From assembly GCF_029961155.1 (NCBI RefSeq), contig NZ_JASBRH010000003.1:235169-299168 (forward strand): 64,000 nucleotides of DNA, given 5' to 3'. Shown one piece after another: positions 27,591-38,407 of the stretch. The notes under the pieces were generated by a model that saw nothing but the letters and a program-made list of their open reading frames with translations, ran no database searches and was not told where the DNA came from. Numbering within the stretch: position 1 is the stretch's first letter; every line of letters begins with the position of its first letter. This stretch comes from Pontibacterium granulatum. Lineage in GTDB: Bacteria > Pseudomonadota > Gammaproteobacteria > Pseudomonadales > Balneatricaceae. The position numbers and the translations under genes were made by a program.

Positions 27591-28442
27591 TTAACCCGCG
27601 TTCTCTTCGTCTGCCTGTGGCTTCCACTTCACGGAAACCCCGTTTGCGTAGCGAATATCCACTAACTCTATTTGTTCTGCGCGTGCCGCCAGCACCCGCG
27701 TATAAAGGTCAAGGAAACGCTCCAGCCGCTCGTTCACCGAGCTGCGCCCTACGACCACTTTGATATTATTCTCCAGCACCAGCGTCCAGGCGCCGCGCTC
27801 CTCATAGTTGAGAGCGACCACCCGCTGCCCGATTCGTCTGAACATCTGGTTCAGATCGTGAAACTGGGCCATTACCTGTACCGTGTCTTGCGCGGAGCCG
27901 CTCAGGCGCGGTAACTGCGCATATTCCTCTTTCAGTTCGGGCCAGAAGATCTCTCCCTCGTGGTTGAGCAGACCAGATTCCCCCCAACGGGCAACCGGTA
28001 CTTCCTCCTCGACCCGAATCTCCAAGGTTCTTGGCCAATCCCGCACGACCCCTGCATTCCGCACCCAGGGATGGCTGATCACCTGTTCGCGGATTGCGTT
28101 GATATCAATCGCCAGCAATCCCTGCTCCAGATTGGCAGCCACATTGTTAGCCAGAGCGGGTTTATCCAGATGGCGCACCGCACCAACAACCTTCACATCC
28201 TGCACAGGCTTGTCCAGCCAGCCCCACACGGGCAGATAGATACTCCACAGGCCGCCGGCAAACATCACCAGTGCGGTCAGGGTCCACAGTGGTTTCAGCC
28301 ACCAGTCCTGTTCCCGCTCTATCTCTGCAACGTCCGGTTCCGCCTGTGACGGTAATGCCTCGCGTGTCGCGCCTCGGGGAGTCAGCTCTTCCGGTTCCTC
28401 TTCCGCACCCGCTTCAGCGTCACGGGAACGAAACCAGTTCAC
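27591..28442 (-). CDS. ftsQ: Cell division protein FtsQ
   Basis: FtsQ is a bitopic inner-membrane protein that joins FtsL and FtsB and links early and late divisome assembly. It has 283 residues: a charged cytoplasmic part of about 48, a membrane segment at about 52-72 (LWTLTALVMFAGGLW), a POTRA domain (VKVVGAVRHLDKPAL onward) and the beta domain. Its ATG overlaps the ddl stop by four bases, which suggests translational coupling. Confidence 0.94.
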   Translation of the reverse strand: MNWFRSRDAEAGAEEEPEELTPRGATREALPSQAEPDVAEIEREQDWWLKPLWTLTALVMFAGGLWSIYLPVWGWLDKPVQDVKVVGAVRHLDKPALANNVAANLEQGLLAIDINAIREQVISHPWVRNAGVVRDWPRTLEIRVEEEVPVARWGESGLLNHEGEIFWPELKEEYAQLPRLSGSAQDTVQVMAQFHDLNQMFRRIGQRVVALNYEERGAWTLVLENNIKVVVGRSSVNERLERFLDLYTRVLAARAEQIELVDIRYANGVSVKWKPQADEENAG

Positions 28443-29395
28443 CCGGCCACCGTTGGTCGCAGAATTTCAACCACCAACTGCTCAAAACTGATCCCTTTCT
28501 TGCGTGCAGCCATCGGCACCAGACTGTGATCGGTCATGCCCGGCGCGGTATTCACCTCCAGCAACTGGAAATTGCCGTCACCGTCCTGCATCAGGTCAAC
28601 GCGGGACCAGCCCTCGCAACCCACCGCATTAAAAGCATCGATCACCAGACGGTTTAGCTCCGCTTCCTGCTGTTCACTCAAGTCATGTTCAAACAGGTAA
28701 CGTGTATCGTCGGCCTCATACTTCGCATCGAAATCGTAGAAGTCGTGGGTTGTTTCCAGCTTGATCGCCGGCAACGTCTCACCATTGAGTACACCCACCG
28801 TAAACTCACTGCCACTCATCCAACGCTCAGCCAACACCAGACTGTCCAGCTTGGCCGCGTTTTCGTAGGCCTGATGCAACTCTTCGAGGTTAGTAACCTT
28901 GGCGATACCGATACTGGAACCTTCGTGGGCCGGCTTTACAAAAATTGGCCATCCCAGTTTGTCACCGACATAAGCCAGATCGGTATTTTCATCGATCACG
29001 ACGTATTCCGGCGTCGGCAGCCCAGCACCCGTCCACAGCTGCTTACAACGTACCTTATCCATACCCAGTGCGGATGCTGCTACGCCACTGCCGGTATACG
29101 GCTTACCCAGCATCTCCAGCACCCCCTGCAGGGTACCGTCTTCACCGCCTGGACCGTGCAGGATCAGGAACGCGCGATCAAACTGCGCGTCACTCAACTG
29201 TGCAACGGGATTCAGGTCACCATTCTCCCCGCCCAAGTCGATACCAAAGGCATCCACGCCTGCACGCAGCAACCCTGCCAGCACCTCGGCACCACTTCGC
29301 AGGGAGACCACACGCTCTGACGAGAGTCCCCCGTAGATCACCGCGACACGTCCAAGCTGACGTGCCTCTTCAGCCGTCACCCTGAACATTGTCAT
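28439..29395 (-). CDS. ddl: D-alanine--D-alanine ligase Ddl
   Basis: Ddl makes the D-Ala-D-Ala dipeptide used by MurF. The 318-residue ATP-grasp enzyme has the N-terminal [36 protein letters not shown] (about 93), [14 protein letters not shown] (about 158) and [15 protein letters not shown] (about 280) motifs. This is the DdlB-type location inside the dcw cluster. Its start overlaps the murC stop (ATGA). An ATG two codons later is also possible. Confidence 0.96.
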   Translation of the reverse strand: MTMFRVTAEEARQLGRVAVIYGGLSSERVVSLRSGAEVLAGLLRAGVDAFGIDLGGENGDLNPVAQLSDAQFDRAFLILHGPGGEDGTLQGVLEMLGKPYTGSGVAASALGMDKVRCKQLWTGAGLPTPEYVVIDENTDLAYVGDKLGWPIFVKPAHEGSSIGIAKVTNLEELHQAYENAAKLDSLVLAERWMSGSEFTVGVLNGETLPAIKLETTHDFYDFDAKYEADDTRYLFEHDLSEQQEAELNRLVIDAFNAVGCEGWSRVDLMQDGDGNFQLLEVNTAPGMTDHSLVPMAARKKGISFEQLVVEILRPTVAG

Positions 29396-30840
29396 GCACC
29401 ACTCTCCTTCTTAAACAGAGACAGGTTCTTCAGCTTGTGCGCCAGGTGAGTAATGTCGCCAGCCCCCTGGGTCAGCAACAGATCGCCCGGTTCCAGCAAA
29501 TCCTTCAGCACATCCTGAATATCATCGGCACTCTGGACAAAGATCGGATCAATGCGTCCACGCTGACGAATACTGCGACACATCGAACGGCTGTCAGCAC
29601 CCGGAATCGGCTCTTCCCCGGCGGCGTAGACCTCCAGTAACATCAGCAGATCAGACTCGGACAGCACTTTTACAAAGTCTTCGTACAGGTCGCGGGTACG
29701 GGTGTAACGGTGTGGTTGGTAAATCATTACTAACCGGCGATCGGGCCAGCCTTCACGCACTGCCTTAATGACCGCTTCGACTTCGCGTGGGTGGTGACCG
29801 TAATCATCCACCAGCGTGATCTCACCACCGTTTACCGGCAGCTCGCCTAGCACCTGGAAACGACGGCCCACACCTTGGAATTTTTTCAGGGCTTCGCAGA
29901 TCGCGTCACCTTCCAGCCCCTCTTCGGTCGCAACCGCGATTGCCGCCAGGGCATTTTGTACGTTGTGGCGACCCGGCATGGTCAAGGTAACGTCCAGGTC
30001 TTCGTGGTCACCTGGGCGCGTCACGCGGAAGTGGGTGTACATACCTTCCTGACGCAGGTTCGTCGCACGGTAGTCCGCCTCTTCGGAGAAGCCGTACGTC
30101 ACAATCGAGCGACTGATCTCCGGCATCACTTCACATACCACCGGATCATCCACACACATCACTGCCAGTCCGTAGAACGGCAGGTTGTGCAGAAAATCGA
30201 TGAAGGTCTTCTTCAGCTTGCCGAAGTCACCACCGTAGGTCTCCATGTGGTCGGCATCGATGTTGGTCACGATGGCCACCATCGGTTGCAAATGCAGGAA
30301 TGACGCATCACTCTCATCCGCTTCAGCCACCAGATAACGGCTCCCCCCCAATTTGGCATTGGTTCCTGCGCTGTTCAGGCGGCCACCAATCACAAACGTT
30401 GGATCCAAACCGCCTTCAGCCAGAACGGACGCGACCAGACTGGTGGTTGTCGTCTTGCCGTGGGTACCGGCGACCGCAATACCGTGACGGTAGCGCATCA
30501 GCTCGGCCAGCATCTCCGCGCGTCGCACCACTGGGATACGTTTTTCACGCGCCGCCTTCACCTCCGGGTTGGCTTCGTTCACCGCCGTGGAAACCACCAC
30601 TACATCCGCAGTTTCAATATTCTCTTCGCGATGACCTATATGGATCTCAGCACCCGCTGATGCCAGACGATCGGTAGTACTGGAATTCTTGATATCAGAC
30701 CCGGAGATACGGTATCCCTGGTTGAGCAGCACTTCTGCGATGCCGCACATACCTACCCCGCCGATACCCACAAAGTGGATACCACGGATACGGCGCATTT
30801 CAGGCACCTCAAACAGGTTTGGGTTGCGGATATCGCTCAT
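29392..30840 (-). CDS. murC: UDP-N-acetylmuramate--L-alanine ligase MurC
   Basis: MurC adds L-alanine to UDP-MurNAc, the first of the stem-peptide steps. It has 482 residues from the ATG that overlaps the murG stop. The Rossmann region [17 protein letters not shown], the ATP site [10 protein letters not shown] (about 115) and [10 protein letters not shown] (about 345) are typical. There is no murB next to it, unlike some gammaproteobacteria where murB sits in this cluster. Confidence 0.97.
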   Translation of the reverse strand: MSDIRNPNLFEVPEMRRIRGIHFVGIGGVGMCGIAEVLLNQGYRISGSDIKNSSTTDRLASAGAEIHIGHREENIETADVVVVSTAVNEANPEVKAAREKRIPVVRRAEMLAELMRYRHGIAVAGTHGKTTTTSLVASVLAEGGLDPTFVIGGRLNSAGTNAKLGGSRYLVAEADESDASFLHLQPMVAIVTNIDADHMETYGGDFGKLKKTFIDFLHNLPFYGLAVMCVDDPVVCEVMPEISRSIVTYGFSEEADYRATNLRQEGMYTHFRVTRPGDHEDLDVTLTMPGRHNVQNALAAIAVATEEGLEGDAICEALKKFQGVGRRFQVLGELPVNGGEITLVDDYGHHPREVEAVIKAVREGWPDRRLVMIYQPHRYTRTRDLYEDFVKVLSESDLLMLLEVYAAGEEPIPGADSRSMCRSIRQRGRIDPIFVQSADDIQDVLKDLLEPGDLLLTQGAGDITHLAHKLKNLSLFKKESGA

Positions 30841-31922
30841 CTCTTCATTGCCTCCAGGCATACTTCAGCAACCCGCGCACCGGCCTCTGGACGTCCCAGT
30901 GCACGGGCATTGGCTGCCATCTCTCCCAGCTTTTCTCGCTGGCTGAATTTTTCTGTTAACAGTTCTTTCAAACGGTCGACCGTCAGCTCGGGCTGCGGGA
31001 CCAGTTGTGCGGCATCCAACTGCGCCAGGTATTTAGCGTTCGCTGTCTGGTGGTCATCCACAGCAAACGGGAACGGCACCAGGATCGCGGCCACGCCGGC
31101 GATCGCCAACTCGCTCACTGTGAGTGCGCCGGCGCGACACAACACCAGATCCGCCCAGCCGTAAGCTTCATCCATTTGCTCGATAAACGGCACTACCCGA
31201 GCGTCCAGCCCTAAACGCTGATAACGCTCAAGCGTCTCTTCGTAGGTACGCTTGCCGGTCTGATGCCACACCTCCGGTCGTTGCGCCTCTGGCATCTGTG
31301 CCAGCACTTCGGGCAACGTCTCGTTGATCGCTTTGGCCCCAAGGCTACCGCCCACAACCAAAAGCCGGATTTTACCGGAACGGTTTCCGTAGCGCTCTCG
31401 CGGATCGTTCATCTGCAAGATCGGGCCACGAACCGGGTTACCTACGGTTTCGGTGTTGGTTTCTGCCGGAAACGCATCCTCAAACGCCTCCAGCACCCGC
31501 CACGCCATTTTCGAGAGGATCTTATTGGTCATCCCGGCAATGGCATTTTGCTCATGGATCACCAGCGGTTTGCCCAGTAGCTTCGCCGCGACACCGCCCG
31601 GACCGGACGCAAAACCACCCATGCCCAGTACCACATCCGGCTTAACCTGACGCAATACGACCAACGCCTGCCAGATCGCCAACAACACTTTAAAAGGCGC
31701 CAACAATAAACTTAACCGCCCTTTACCACGCAGCCCCGCGACATCAATGCAGTGCAGTTTGATATCCGCTTCGGGAATGACCCGTGCTTCGATACCATTT
31801 TGCGTACCCAGCCATTCCACATGTACACCCTGGCGCTGCAACTCATGTGCAGTTGCCAGTGCCGGAAAAACATGCCCGCCCGTACCACCGGCCATAATCA
31901 ATGCCACCGGTTGTTTAGCCAT
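30837..31922 (-). CDS. murG: UDP-GlcNAc--lipid I N-acetylglucosaminyltransferase MurG
   Basis: MurG is a membrane-associated GT-B glycosyltransferase that adds GlcNAc to lipid I, giving lipid II. It has 361 residues with the N-terminal [11 protein letters not shown] loop, [13 protein letters not shown] (about 96), a third glycine-rich loop [13 protein letters not shown] (about 190) and the C-terminal [14 protein letters not shown]-GlcNAc site. Its start overlaps ftsW by eight bases. Confidence 0.97.
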   Translation of the reverse strand: MAKQPVALIMAGGTGGHVFPALATAHELQRQGVHVEWLGTQNGIEARVIPEADIKLHCIDVAGLRGKGRLSLLLAPFKVLLAIWQALVVLRQVKPDVVLGMGGFASGPGGVAAKLLGKPLVIHEQNAIAGMTNKILSKMAWRVLEAFEDAFPAETNTETVGNPVRGPILQMNDPRERYGNRSGKIRLLVVGGSLGAKAINETLPEVLAQMPEAQRPEVWHQTGKRTYEETLERYQRLGLDARVVPFIEQMDEAYGWADLVLCRAGALTVSELAIAGVAAILVPFPFAVDDHQTANAKYLAQLDAAQLVPQPELTVDRLKELLTEKFSQREKLGEMAANARALGRPEAGARVAEVCLEAMKR

Positions 31923-33135
31923 ATGCAGGCTCCTGTACTTCGCTTTCCGAATTTCTCTTTTCTGCCGGTTTTCCGTCAGCCCCGGCTAACTGCAACTTCT
32001 TCAATTCCAGATCGATGCGCATCACCACTGCCAACATGGCACAGCTAACCAACAGGCTACTGCCTCCATAACTCACCAGAGGCAGCGTCAACCCCTTGGT
32101 TGGCAGTGCGCCGACGTTCACACCGATGTTGATCAATGCCTGTCCGGCAAAGATCACGGTAAAACCGTAGATGATATAGGCCATGAAAAACTCTTTAAGT
32201 TTCTCGGCCTTACGCCCAATGCTGAACATTCGGTACACCAGCATGGTATACAGGGCTACCAGCGCGAGTACGCCCAGGAAACCCAGCTCTTCAGCCAGCA
32301 CAGAGAATACGAAGTCGGTATGTGCTTCCGGCAGATAAAACAGTTTCTGCACACTATTACCCAACCCGGTACCAAACCATTCACCACGCCCAAATGCGAT
32401 CTGTGCCTGCGTCAGCTGATAACCTGCGCCATAGGGGTCCGCCCAAGGATTCAGGTACGTCTGCAAGCGCTCCAAACGGTATGATTGGGCACCGATCAGC
32501 AATCCCAGCAACCCTAACGCACCTGCAAGGATGAGGATGAACTGTGAAAAACGCATGCCCCCCAGAAATATCATCGCCATCACAGTACCAATTAATACCA
32601 CGGCGGCACCGAAGTCCGGCTCCAGGTACAGCAAAACCACAAAAATTCCGAGTGGCAGTGCCGGCTTGGCAATCCCACTCCAACTGGTACGGACCTCGTC
32701 CAGACGACGCACCAGATAACCACCCATGTAGATGACCATGCAGAATTTGGCGACCTCAGAAGCCTGCAAGTTGATCGGCCCGATTGGTATCCAGCGGCTA
32801 CTACCATTCACCTCTCGACCAATGCCTGGAATCAACACAGCGATCAGCAACACCATGGAGCCCAACATCCACCAGTGCCCTGTGCGCTTCCAGAAATCGA
32901 TTGGAATACGCCACACGATGATGGCTCCCACCAGCGCCAGCAGCATAAAGATCGCCTGCCGGATCAGGTAGAAATAGGGCGTGCCGTTACGCTCCAGCGC
33001 CACATCCATGGATGCCGAGCTGATCATGACAAACCCATACAACACCAACGCGCTGGCACAGAGCAGCACCCACGGATCAAAAGGTAAGACCCCGTGGTTA
33101 TTTGGCTGTCCCGAGTGCCGCAACGCATCCAGCAT
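31915..33135 (-). CDS. ftsW: SEDS peptidoglycan polymerase FtsW
   Basis: FtsW is the septal SEDS glycosyltransferase that polymerises lipid II with FtsI. The 406-residue protein has about ten membrane segments. GANGS-like extracellular loops, the catalytic-loop region (REVNGSSRWIPIGPINLQASEVAKF, split here as REVNGSSRWIPIG then QASEVAKF) and the C-terminal PTKGLTLPLVSYGGSSLL are family signatures. Its ATG overlaps the murD stop by one base. Confidence 0.96.
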   Translation of the reverse strand: MLDALRHSGQPNNHGVLPFDPWVLLCASALVLYGFVMISSASMDVALERNGTPYFYLIRQAIFMLLALVGAIIVWRIPIDFWKRTGHWWMLGSMVLLIAVLIPGIGREVNGSSRWIPIGPINLQASEVAKFCMVIYMGGYLVRRLDEVRTSWSGIAKPALPLGIFVVLLYLEPDFGAAVVLIGTVMAMIFLGGMRFSQFILILAGALGLLGLLIGAQSYRLERLQTYLNPWADPYGAGYQLTQAQIAFGRGEWFGTGLGNSVQKLFYLPEAHTDFVFSVLAEELGFLGVLALVALYTMLVYRMFSIGRKAEKLKEFFMAYIIYGFTVIFAGQALINIGVNVGALPTKGLTLPLVSYGGSSLLVSCAMLAVVMRIDLELKKLQLAGADGKPAEKRNSESEVQEPAYG

Positions 33136-34484
33136 CAGAGTTTCTCCACCGCTGCGATAAACATATCGCCCCGGGCGTTAAAGTTCTTGAACATATCGAA
33201 GCTGGCGCAAGCCGGTGACAGCAGGACAATATCGCCTTCTTCCGCCATCTCGGTGGCCAACGTCACAGCCTCATCCATATCGGATGCATCTCGGCATTCA
33301 ATGGCACCTACGACTTCCCGGATACGTGGCGCATCCGTACCGATCAACACCACCGCACGGCCATAACGCGCGAGCGGCGCCGCCAGGTCATCAAACTCAG
33401 CCCCTTTGCCATCGCCACCGGCAATTAGCACAATCCGGGCATCACCCAGCGTCGGCCCCAGTCCATCCAGCGCAGCAACAGTAGCCCCTACATTGGTGCC
33501 TTTAGAATCGTTGAAATAGCTGACACCTGCTTTGTCCGCAACCCACTGGCAACGGTGTTTCAGACCACCAAATTTACGTAACGCTTCCAGCATCGCTTCC
33601 ATTGGTAATCCGGCAGCCTTACCGAGTGCCAGTGCCGCCAGAGCATTGGCAACGTTGTGCTGCCCCCGGATCTTTAACTCAGATACCGGCAGCAGTTTTT
33701 CCTGCCCGACAGCCAGCCAATCGTTGCCAGTGTCATCGCGAGTAACACCGAACAGATTTAGGTCTGCTCGCCCCAGATGGAATGCACTGGTGGTCACACC
33801 TTTCGGCAGTAACGGACTGGTCAAGGCATCGTCACGGTTAACGACCGCATGACCGCATCCACGGAAGATCCGATGCTTCGCTTGGTAGTAAGCCTGCATG
33901 TCAGGATAACGATCCTGATGATCCGGACTGATATTTAATACGGTTGCGACGTTGGCGCGCAGGTCGTGGCAGGTTTCCAGCTGGAAGCTCGACAACTCCA
34001 GGACATACAGCGCCTGCTCACCTTCCGCCAACATATCCAGAACCGGCGTCCCCAGGTTACCGCCAACCCCCACGTCGATACCCGCAGCGGCAGCCATCTC
34101 ACCGACCAGCGTGGTTACCGTACTTTTTGCGTTGGAACCGGTAATCGCAATCACCGGGGCGTTGATCTCACGGATAAACAGATCAATATCACCGCACAGG
34201 TGCACTCCTTTATCCGCTGCAGCCCGAATCGCAGGATGACTGATCGCCACCCCAGGACTTACGATCAACTCAGACGCCTGCGTCAGGTAATCCGCATCAA
34301 GCTCGCCGCAACGCACATCCACGTCCGGAAACGCTGCTTTGAAGTCTTCCAGACCAGCAGGATTTTCGCGAGTGTCTACAACGGCGAAAGGCACGCCTTT
34401 GCGTGCCAAGTGGCGGGCGCAGGAAATTCCGGTTGCGCCCAGGCCGATGATGATTCGCCGGTTGTCACTGGCGATTAAGCTCAT
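33135..34484 (-). CDS. murD: UDP-N-acetylmuramoyl-L-alanine--D-glutamate ligase MurD
   Basis: MurD adds D-glutamate to UDP-MurNAc-L-Ala. It has 449 residues with the N-terminal uracil-binding GLGATGISCARHL, the ATP loop GSNAKSTVTTLVGEM (about 112), YFNDSKGTNVGAT (about 315) and the C-terminal LLSPACASFDMFKNFNARGD, here split for length as LLSPACASFDMF and NFNARGD. It starts nine bases after mraY. Confidence 0.97.
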   Translation of the reverse strand: MSLIASDNRRIIIGLGATGISCARHLARKGVPFAVVDTRENPAGLEDFKAAFPDVDVRCGELDADYLTQASELIVSPGVAISHPAIRAAADKGVHLCGDIDLFIREINAPVIAITGSNAKSTVTTLVGEMAAAAGIDVGVGGNLGTPVLDMLAEGEQALYVLELSSFQLETCHDLRANVATVLNISPDHQDRYPDMQAYYQAKHRIFRGCGHAVVNRDDALTSPLLPKGVTTSAFHLGRADLNLFGVTRDDTGNDWLAVGQEKLLPVSELKIRGQHNVANALAALALGKAAGLPMEAMLEALRKFGGLKHRCQWVADKAGVSYFNDSKGTNVGATVAALDGLGPTLGDARIVLIAGGDGKGAEFDDLAAPLARYGRAVVLIGTDAPRIREVVGAIECRDASDMDEAVTLATEMAEEGDIVLLSPACASFDMFKNFNARGDMFIAAVEKL

Positions 34485-34493
34485 TCGCTGCTC

Positions 34494-35576
34494 CTATCGT
34501 ATCTTCAGACTTGCCAGCCCTATCAGTACCAATACAACGGTAATAATCCAGAAGCGGACAATCACGCGGGGTTCGGGCCACCCCTTTAATTCAAAATGGT
34601 GATGGATGGGTGCCATACGGAATATTCGCCGACCGGTCAGCTTAAACGATGCCACCTGCAAAATGACCGAGATCGTCTCCATCACGAACACACCGCCCAT
34701 GATCACGAGTACCAGTTCCTGGCGCACAATCACTGCAATCACCCCCAGGGTCGCCCCCAGCGACAGCGCACCGACATCGCCCATAAACACCTGTGCCGGA
34801 TAGGTGTTGAACCAGAGAAAGCCCAATCCAGCACCGACAATCGCACCACAGATCACAATCAACTCACCGGCACCTGAAACATACGGAATGAGCAGGTAAT
34901 CGGCGAAGCGCACGTTACCGGTCAGGTAGGCGAATACGCCCAATGCCGCCGCGACCATTACCGTTGGCATGATCGCCAAGCCGTCCAATCCATCGGTCAG
35001 GTTGACCGCGTTGGAACTCCCCACAATCACGAAATAGGTAAAGACGATGAAGAAGATCCCCATATCGACCATCACGTCTTTGAAAAACGGTACGATCAGT
35101 TCGGTTTCCGCCGGTGTCTCTGCCATCAGGTACAGCAACACCGCAGCGCCCAAACCACCCACCGACTGCCAAAAGTATTTCCAGCGTGCAGGCAAACCAC
35201 GGGAGTTCTTCTCAATCACCTTGCGGTAGTCGTCCACCCAGCCGACAGCGCCAAAAATTACCATCACTGCGGTGGTAATCAGCACAAAACGGTTGGTGAT
35301 ATCGCCCCACAGAAAGGTACTGATAGCGATCGCCAGAATAATCAGCGCCCCCCCCATGGTTGGGGTGCCCGCCTTGCTCAGGTGAGACTGAGGCCCGTCA
35401 TCACGGACAGCCTGACCAATCTGTTTCACACGTAATTTTTTGATCAGCAGCGGGCCCAGAAACAGCGAGATCGCCAGCGCGGTCAGTACCCCCAGAATCC
35501 CCCTCAATGTGAGGTACTGAAATACCGCGAAGCCACTGTAAAAGTTGGACAAATAATCCGCGAGCAGTAAAAGCAT
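34494..35576 (-). CDS. mraY: Phospho-MurNAc-pentapeptide transferase MraY
   Basis: MraY is the polytopic membrane enzyme that moves phospho-MurNAc-pentapeptide onto undecaprenyl phosphate to make lipid I. It has 360 residues and about ten membrane helices. Catalytic-site features are [10 protein letters not shown] at about 71, [13 protein letters not shown] at about 108, [10 protein letters not shown] at about 188, [11 protein letters not shown] at about 265 and MAPIHHHFE at about 320. It starts directly after the murF stop. Confidence 0.98.
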   Translation of the reverse strand: MLLLLADYLSNFYSGFAVFQYLTLRGILGVLTALAISLFLGPLLIKKLRVKQIGQAVRDDGPQSHLSKAGTPTMGGALIILAIAISTFLWGDITNRFVLITTAVMVIFGAVGWVDDYRKVIEKNSRGLPARWKYFWQSVGGLGAAVLLYLMAETPAETELIVPFFKDVMVDMGIFFIVFTYFVIVGSSNAVNLTDGLDGLAIMPTVMVAAALGVFAYLTGNVRFADYLLIPYVSGAGELIVICGAIVGAGLGFLWFNTYPAQVFMGDVGALSLGATLGVIAVIVRQELVLVIMGGVFVMETISVILQVASFKLTGRRIFRMAPIHHHFELKGWPEPRVIVRFWIITVVLVLIGLASLKIR

Positions 35577-36947
35577 TTAGTGGTTTCCTTCAACCAATCC
35601 TGCAACAACCTTTTCCATTCCCGCGCTGCGAGACCCCTTGACCAATACGGTCATACCGGGCTCCAGCAATGCACGGACTGCATCAACCATCTGTTCCCTG
35701 GTTTCAAAATGCCCTCCCTGCATACCGGTGGCAGCGTTAAACGCCTCCACCGCATGTAACGACAGCGCACCGACCGTCATAAGACGGCCGGTCCCCTTCT
35801 GCGCTGCGTAACTGCCAACATCTGCGTGCTGTTCGGCTGCGTCGTCACCGAGCTCTGCCATATCCCCCAGCAGCAACAGATGTTTTCCGGGCAGTGAGGT
35901 AAGCAGGTCAATTGCTGCCTTCACTGCGCCGGGATTTGCGTTATAGCTGTCATCGATGACAGTCGCGCCGTTCATGCCCACCTGTGGGCACATCCGGCCT
36001 TTTACCGGCGTAAATTTTTCCAAGCCTGTCACGGCTAACTGCAGCGGTAAACCGGCCGCTATTATCGCAGCACAAGCCGCCGTCGCATTTGCAACGTTGT
36101 GCTGACCCAATACGCCCAACTGAACGTCAGCCTGCTGCTCACCCACCTCCAGCAGGAAACGGTAGCAGCCGTTTTCGGAGATCTGCAGATTGCGTGCAAC
36201 CACGTCCGCCAGGTCGTTTTCGATACCAAAGGTCAGACAGTTCTGCCCCTCTGTTTTGTTGAGCCAGTAATCCGCATGCGGATCATCGCGATTGATGATC
36301 GCCCAACCTGTCTCGGTCAGTGTGTCGAAGATTTCGCCCTTGGCGCGTACCACACCTTGCAGGGAACCAAATCCCTCCAGATGGGCCCCCATCGCATTGG
36401 TCAGGATGGCCACATCCGGCAGCGTCAGGTTGACTGTGTAGGCGATCTCTTTTTCTGCACTCGCCCCCAGTTCGATCACTGCATGCTGATGCTGATCTTC
36501 GATCTCCATCAACGTCAACGGCCCGCCGATGTCATTGTTCAGGTTGCCACGCGTGGCGAGAACCGATCCCTGCTGAGCCAGGATCGCCGCCAGCATCTCT
36601 TTCACGGTGGTTTTACCGGCACTGCCGGTTACCGCAAACACTGGCTTATTAAAGCGCTGGCGATTCAGCTGACCGATCAATCCCAACGCAGTGTGTGTGT
36701 CATCCACCAGCCACTGGGGTACATCAGCCGCCCATTGTTCGCTAACTACAACCGCAACAGCGCCTTTATCCAGCGCCTGTTCGATAAACCGGTGACCATC
36801 AAAGTTCGGGCCTTTCAGGGCCAGAAACAGATTACCCGGCTCGATGGTACGGGTATCGGTACTGACACCGGTAAACACGGCATCCTCACCCAGCAGCTCA
36901 CCACCGAGTTCAGATTGCAGGTCGCTCAGGCGCCATTCACCGATCAT
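35577..36947 (-). CDS. murF: UDP-MurNAc-tripeptide--D-alanyl-D-alanine ligase MurF
   Basis: MurF adds D-Ala-D-Ala to UDP-MurNAc-tripeptide to complete the pentapeptide. It has 456 residues from the ATG overlapping the murE stop. The ATP-binding loop is VTGSAGKTTVKEML at about 108, and DDSYNANPGAVKAA at about 318 and VLVKGSRSAGMEKV near the C-terminus are conserved. Confidence 0.96.
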   Translation of the reverse strand: MIGEWRLSDLQSELGGELLGEDAVFTGVSTDTRTIEPGNLFLALKGPNFDGHRFIEQALDKGAVAVVVSEQWAADVPQWLVDDTHTALGLIGQLNRQRFNKPVFAVTGSAGKTTVKEMLAAILAQQGSVLATRGNLNNDIGGPLTLMEIEDQHQHAVIELGASAEKEIAYTVNLTLPDVAILTNAMGAHLEGFGSLQGVVRAKGEIFDTLTETGWAIINRDDPHADYWLNKTEGQNCLTFGIENDLADVVARNLQISENGCYRFLLEVGEQQADVQLGVLGQHNVANATAACAAIIAAGLPLQLAVTGLEKFTPVKGRMCPQVGMNGATVIDDSYNANPGAVKAAIDLLTSLPGKHLLLLGDMAELGDDAAEQHADVGSYAAQKGTGRLMTVGALSLHAVEAFNAATGMQGGHFETREQMVDAVRALLEPGMTVLVKGSRSAGMEKVVAGLVEGNH

Positions 36948-38407
36948 GCGGACCACTCCCCGAGCGCAGCTTGTGCGACTTGAACATCATCAAACGGATA
37001 CCGTTTTCCCATGATTTCCTGGTAATCCTCGTGCCCCTTGCCGGCAATCAATACCACATCATTACTGCCTGCAGCCTTAACGGCCGCCTGGATAGCCTGT
37101 TCGCGATCCACATGAACACGCTGTTCTTCAGCACCTGCACAGCCCGGCACGATCATATCGATAATCTGCTGCGGGTCTTCAGTGCGTGGATTATCGCTGG
37201 TGATATACAGCGCATCCGCCAGCTTCGCGGCGATTCGCCCCATCTCTGGACGCTTACCGTTATCACGATCACCACCGCAACCAAACACACACAGAAGCTT
37301 TCCTGCGGTGTGTTCACGGGTTGCCTCAAGGGCCTTTTCCAGGGCGTCCGGTGTATGCGCGTAATCCACAATCACCAACGGCTGATCACCTTCTCCCAGA
37401 CACTGCATGCGTCCCGGTACCGGAGTGAGCGCGGCCAACTCCTGCTCTATTTGGTCGGCGTTAACCCCCATCGCCCCCAGTACACCGACTGTTAGCAACA
37501 GGTTGGATACGTTAAACGCACCCACCACCTGGGTGCTCAATGCGACATCACCCCACGGTGTAATCAACTGTGCATCAATCCCCGTTTTTTGCAGGGATAC
37601 GCCGCCTGCCTGGATATCACCACGCTCGACACCAAAACTAAATACAGAGCCACTTAACTGTTCAACCAAGGTCTGTCCAAATGCGTCATCCACGCTGATC
37701 ACTGCATGCTGGGGCTTCAGCTCGGTAAACAACTTCGCCTTGGCCGTACCATACTCGGCCATGGTGCCGTGGTAATCCAGATGGTCACGACTCAGATTGG
37801 TAAACGCACCAACCTCAAAGTGCACACCCGCCACACGATGCTGATCCAACGCATGACTGGATACTTCCATCACCACAGCATCGGCTCCCTGCTGTACGAA
37901 ATCAGCCAACAGTGCCTGCAATCCCACTGCGTCCGGCGTGGTGTGGGTTGCACCTGCCAAAGCATCCGGAAAGCCGTTCCCAACGGTACCGATCACCGCA
38001 GTACGCATACCCAGATGGTTCAGCGCCTGAGCCAGGAAATGGCTGCAGGATGTCTTGCCGTTCGTCCCGGTGATGCCGATCATGCGCAGCTGCGCTGATG
38101 GCTTACCGTAAAATGAACCGGCAATATCACTCAGTCGCTGCGCCAGTGCATCAACCGCTATCACCGGCACATCACCTGCCTGTACGTACTGCTCGTCACT
38201 GTCGACCAGTACTGCAGCTGCGCCTTTCGCCAACGCATCCGGAATAAAATCGCGGCCTTTGTGGGTTCCACCCGCACGGGCGCAAAACAGATCACCTGCC
38301 TTTACCAGGCGGCTGTCCTGGGTAATACCACTCACCCGTACCTGCCCGGCACTGGTCGACTGCAACTCCGGCAGCAATTCGCCCAACGTGCGTCTTATGG
38401 TGTCCAT
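36944..38407 (-). CDS. murE: UDP-MurNAc-L-Ala-D-Glu--meso-diaminopimelate ligase MurE
   Basis: MurE adds the third stem residue. It has 487 residues with the ATP loop GITGTNGKTSC (about 110), EVSSHALDQHR (about 180) and the amino-acid-selecting motif SDNPRTEDP at about 405. The DNPR motif marks meso-diaminopimelate, not lysine, as substrate, as expected for a Gram-negative. Its start overlaps the ftsI stop by one base. Confidence 0.97.
   Translation of the reverse strand: MDTIRRTLGELLPELQSTSAGQVRVSGITQDSRLVKAGDLFCARAGGTHKGRDFIPDALAKGAAAVLVDSDEQYVQAGDVPVIAVDALAQRLSDIAGSFYGKPSAQLRMIGITGTNGKTSCSHFLAQALNHLGMRTAVIGTVGNGFPDALAGATHTTPDAVGLQALLADFVQQGADAVVMEVSSHALDQHRVAGVHFEVGAFTNLSRDHLDYHGTMAEYGTAKAKLFTELKPQHAVISVDDAFGQTLVEQLSGSVFSFGVERGDIQAGGVSLQKTGIDAQLITPWGDVALSTQVVGAFNVSNLLLTVGVLGAMGVNADQIEQELAALTPVPGRMQCLGEGDQPLVIVDYAHTPDALEKALEATREHTAGKLLCVFGCGGDRDNGKRPEMGRIAAKLADALYITSDNPRTEDPQQIIDMIVPGCAGAEEQRVHVDREQAIQAAVKAAGSNDVVLIAGKGHEDYQEIMGKRYPFDDVQVAQAALGEWSA

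Noticed and set aside
26308..27594. A 428-codon plus-strand frame opposite ftsA
   Set aside because: It is a shadow of ftsA with His/Gln/Arg-rich composition and no motif or ribosome site. Similar shadows lie opposite secA (21893-23065), lpxC (24150-24980), petB (49275-50171) and zapE (52091-53179).
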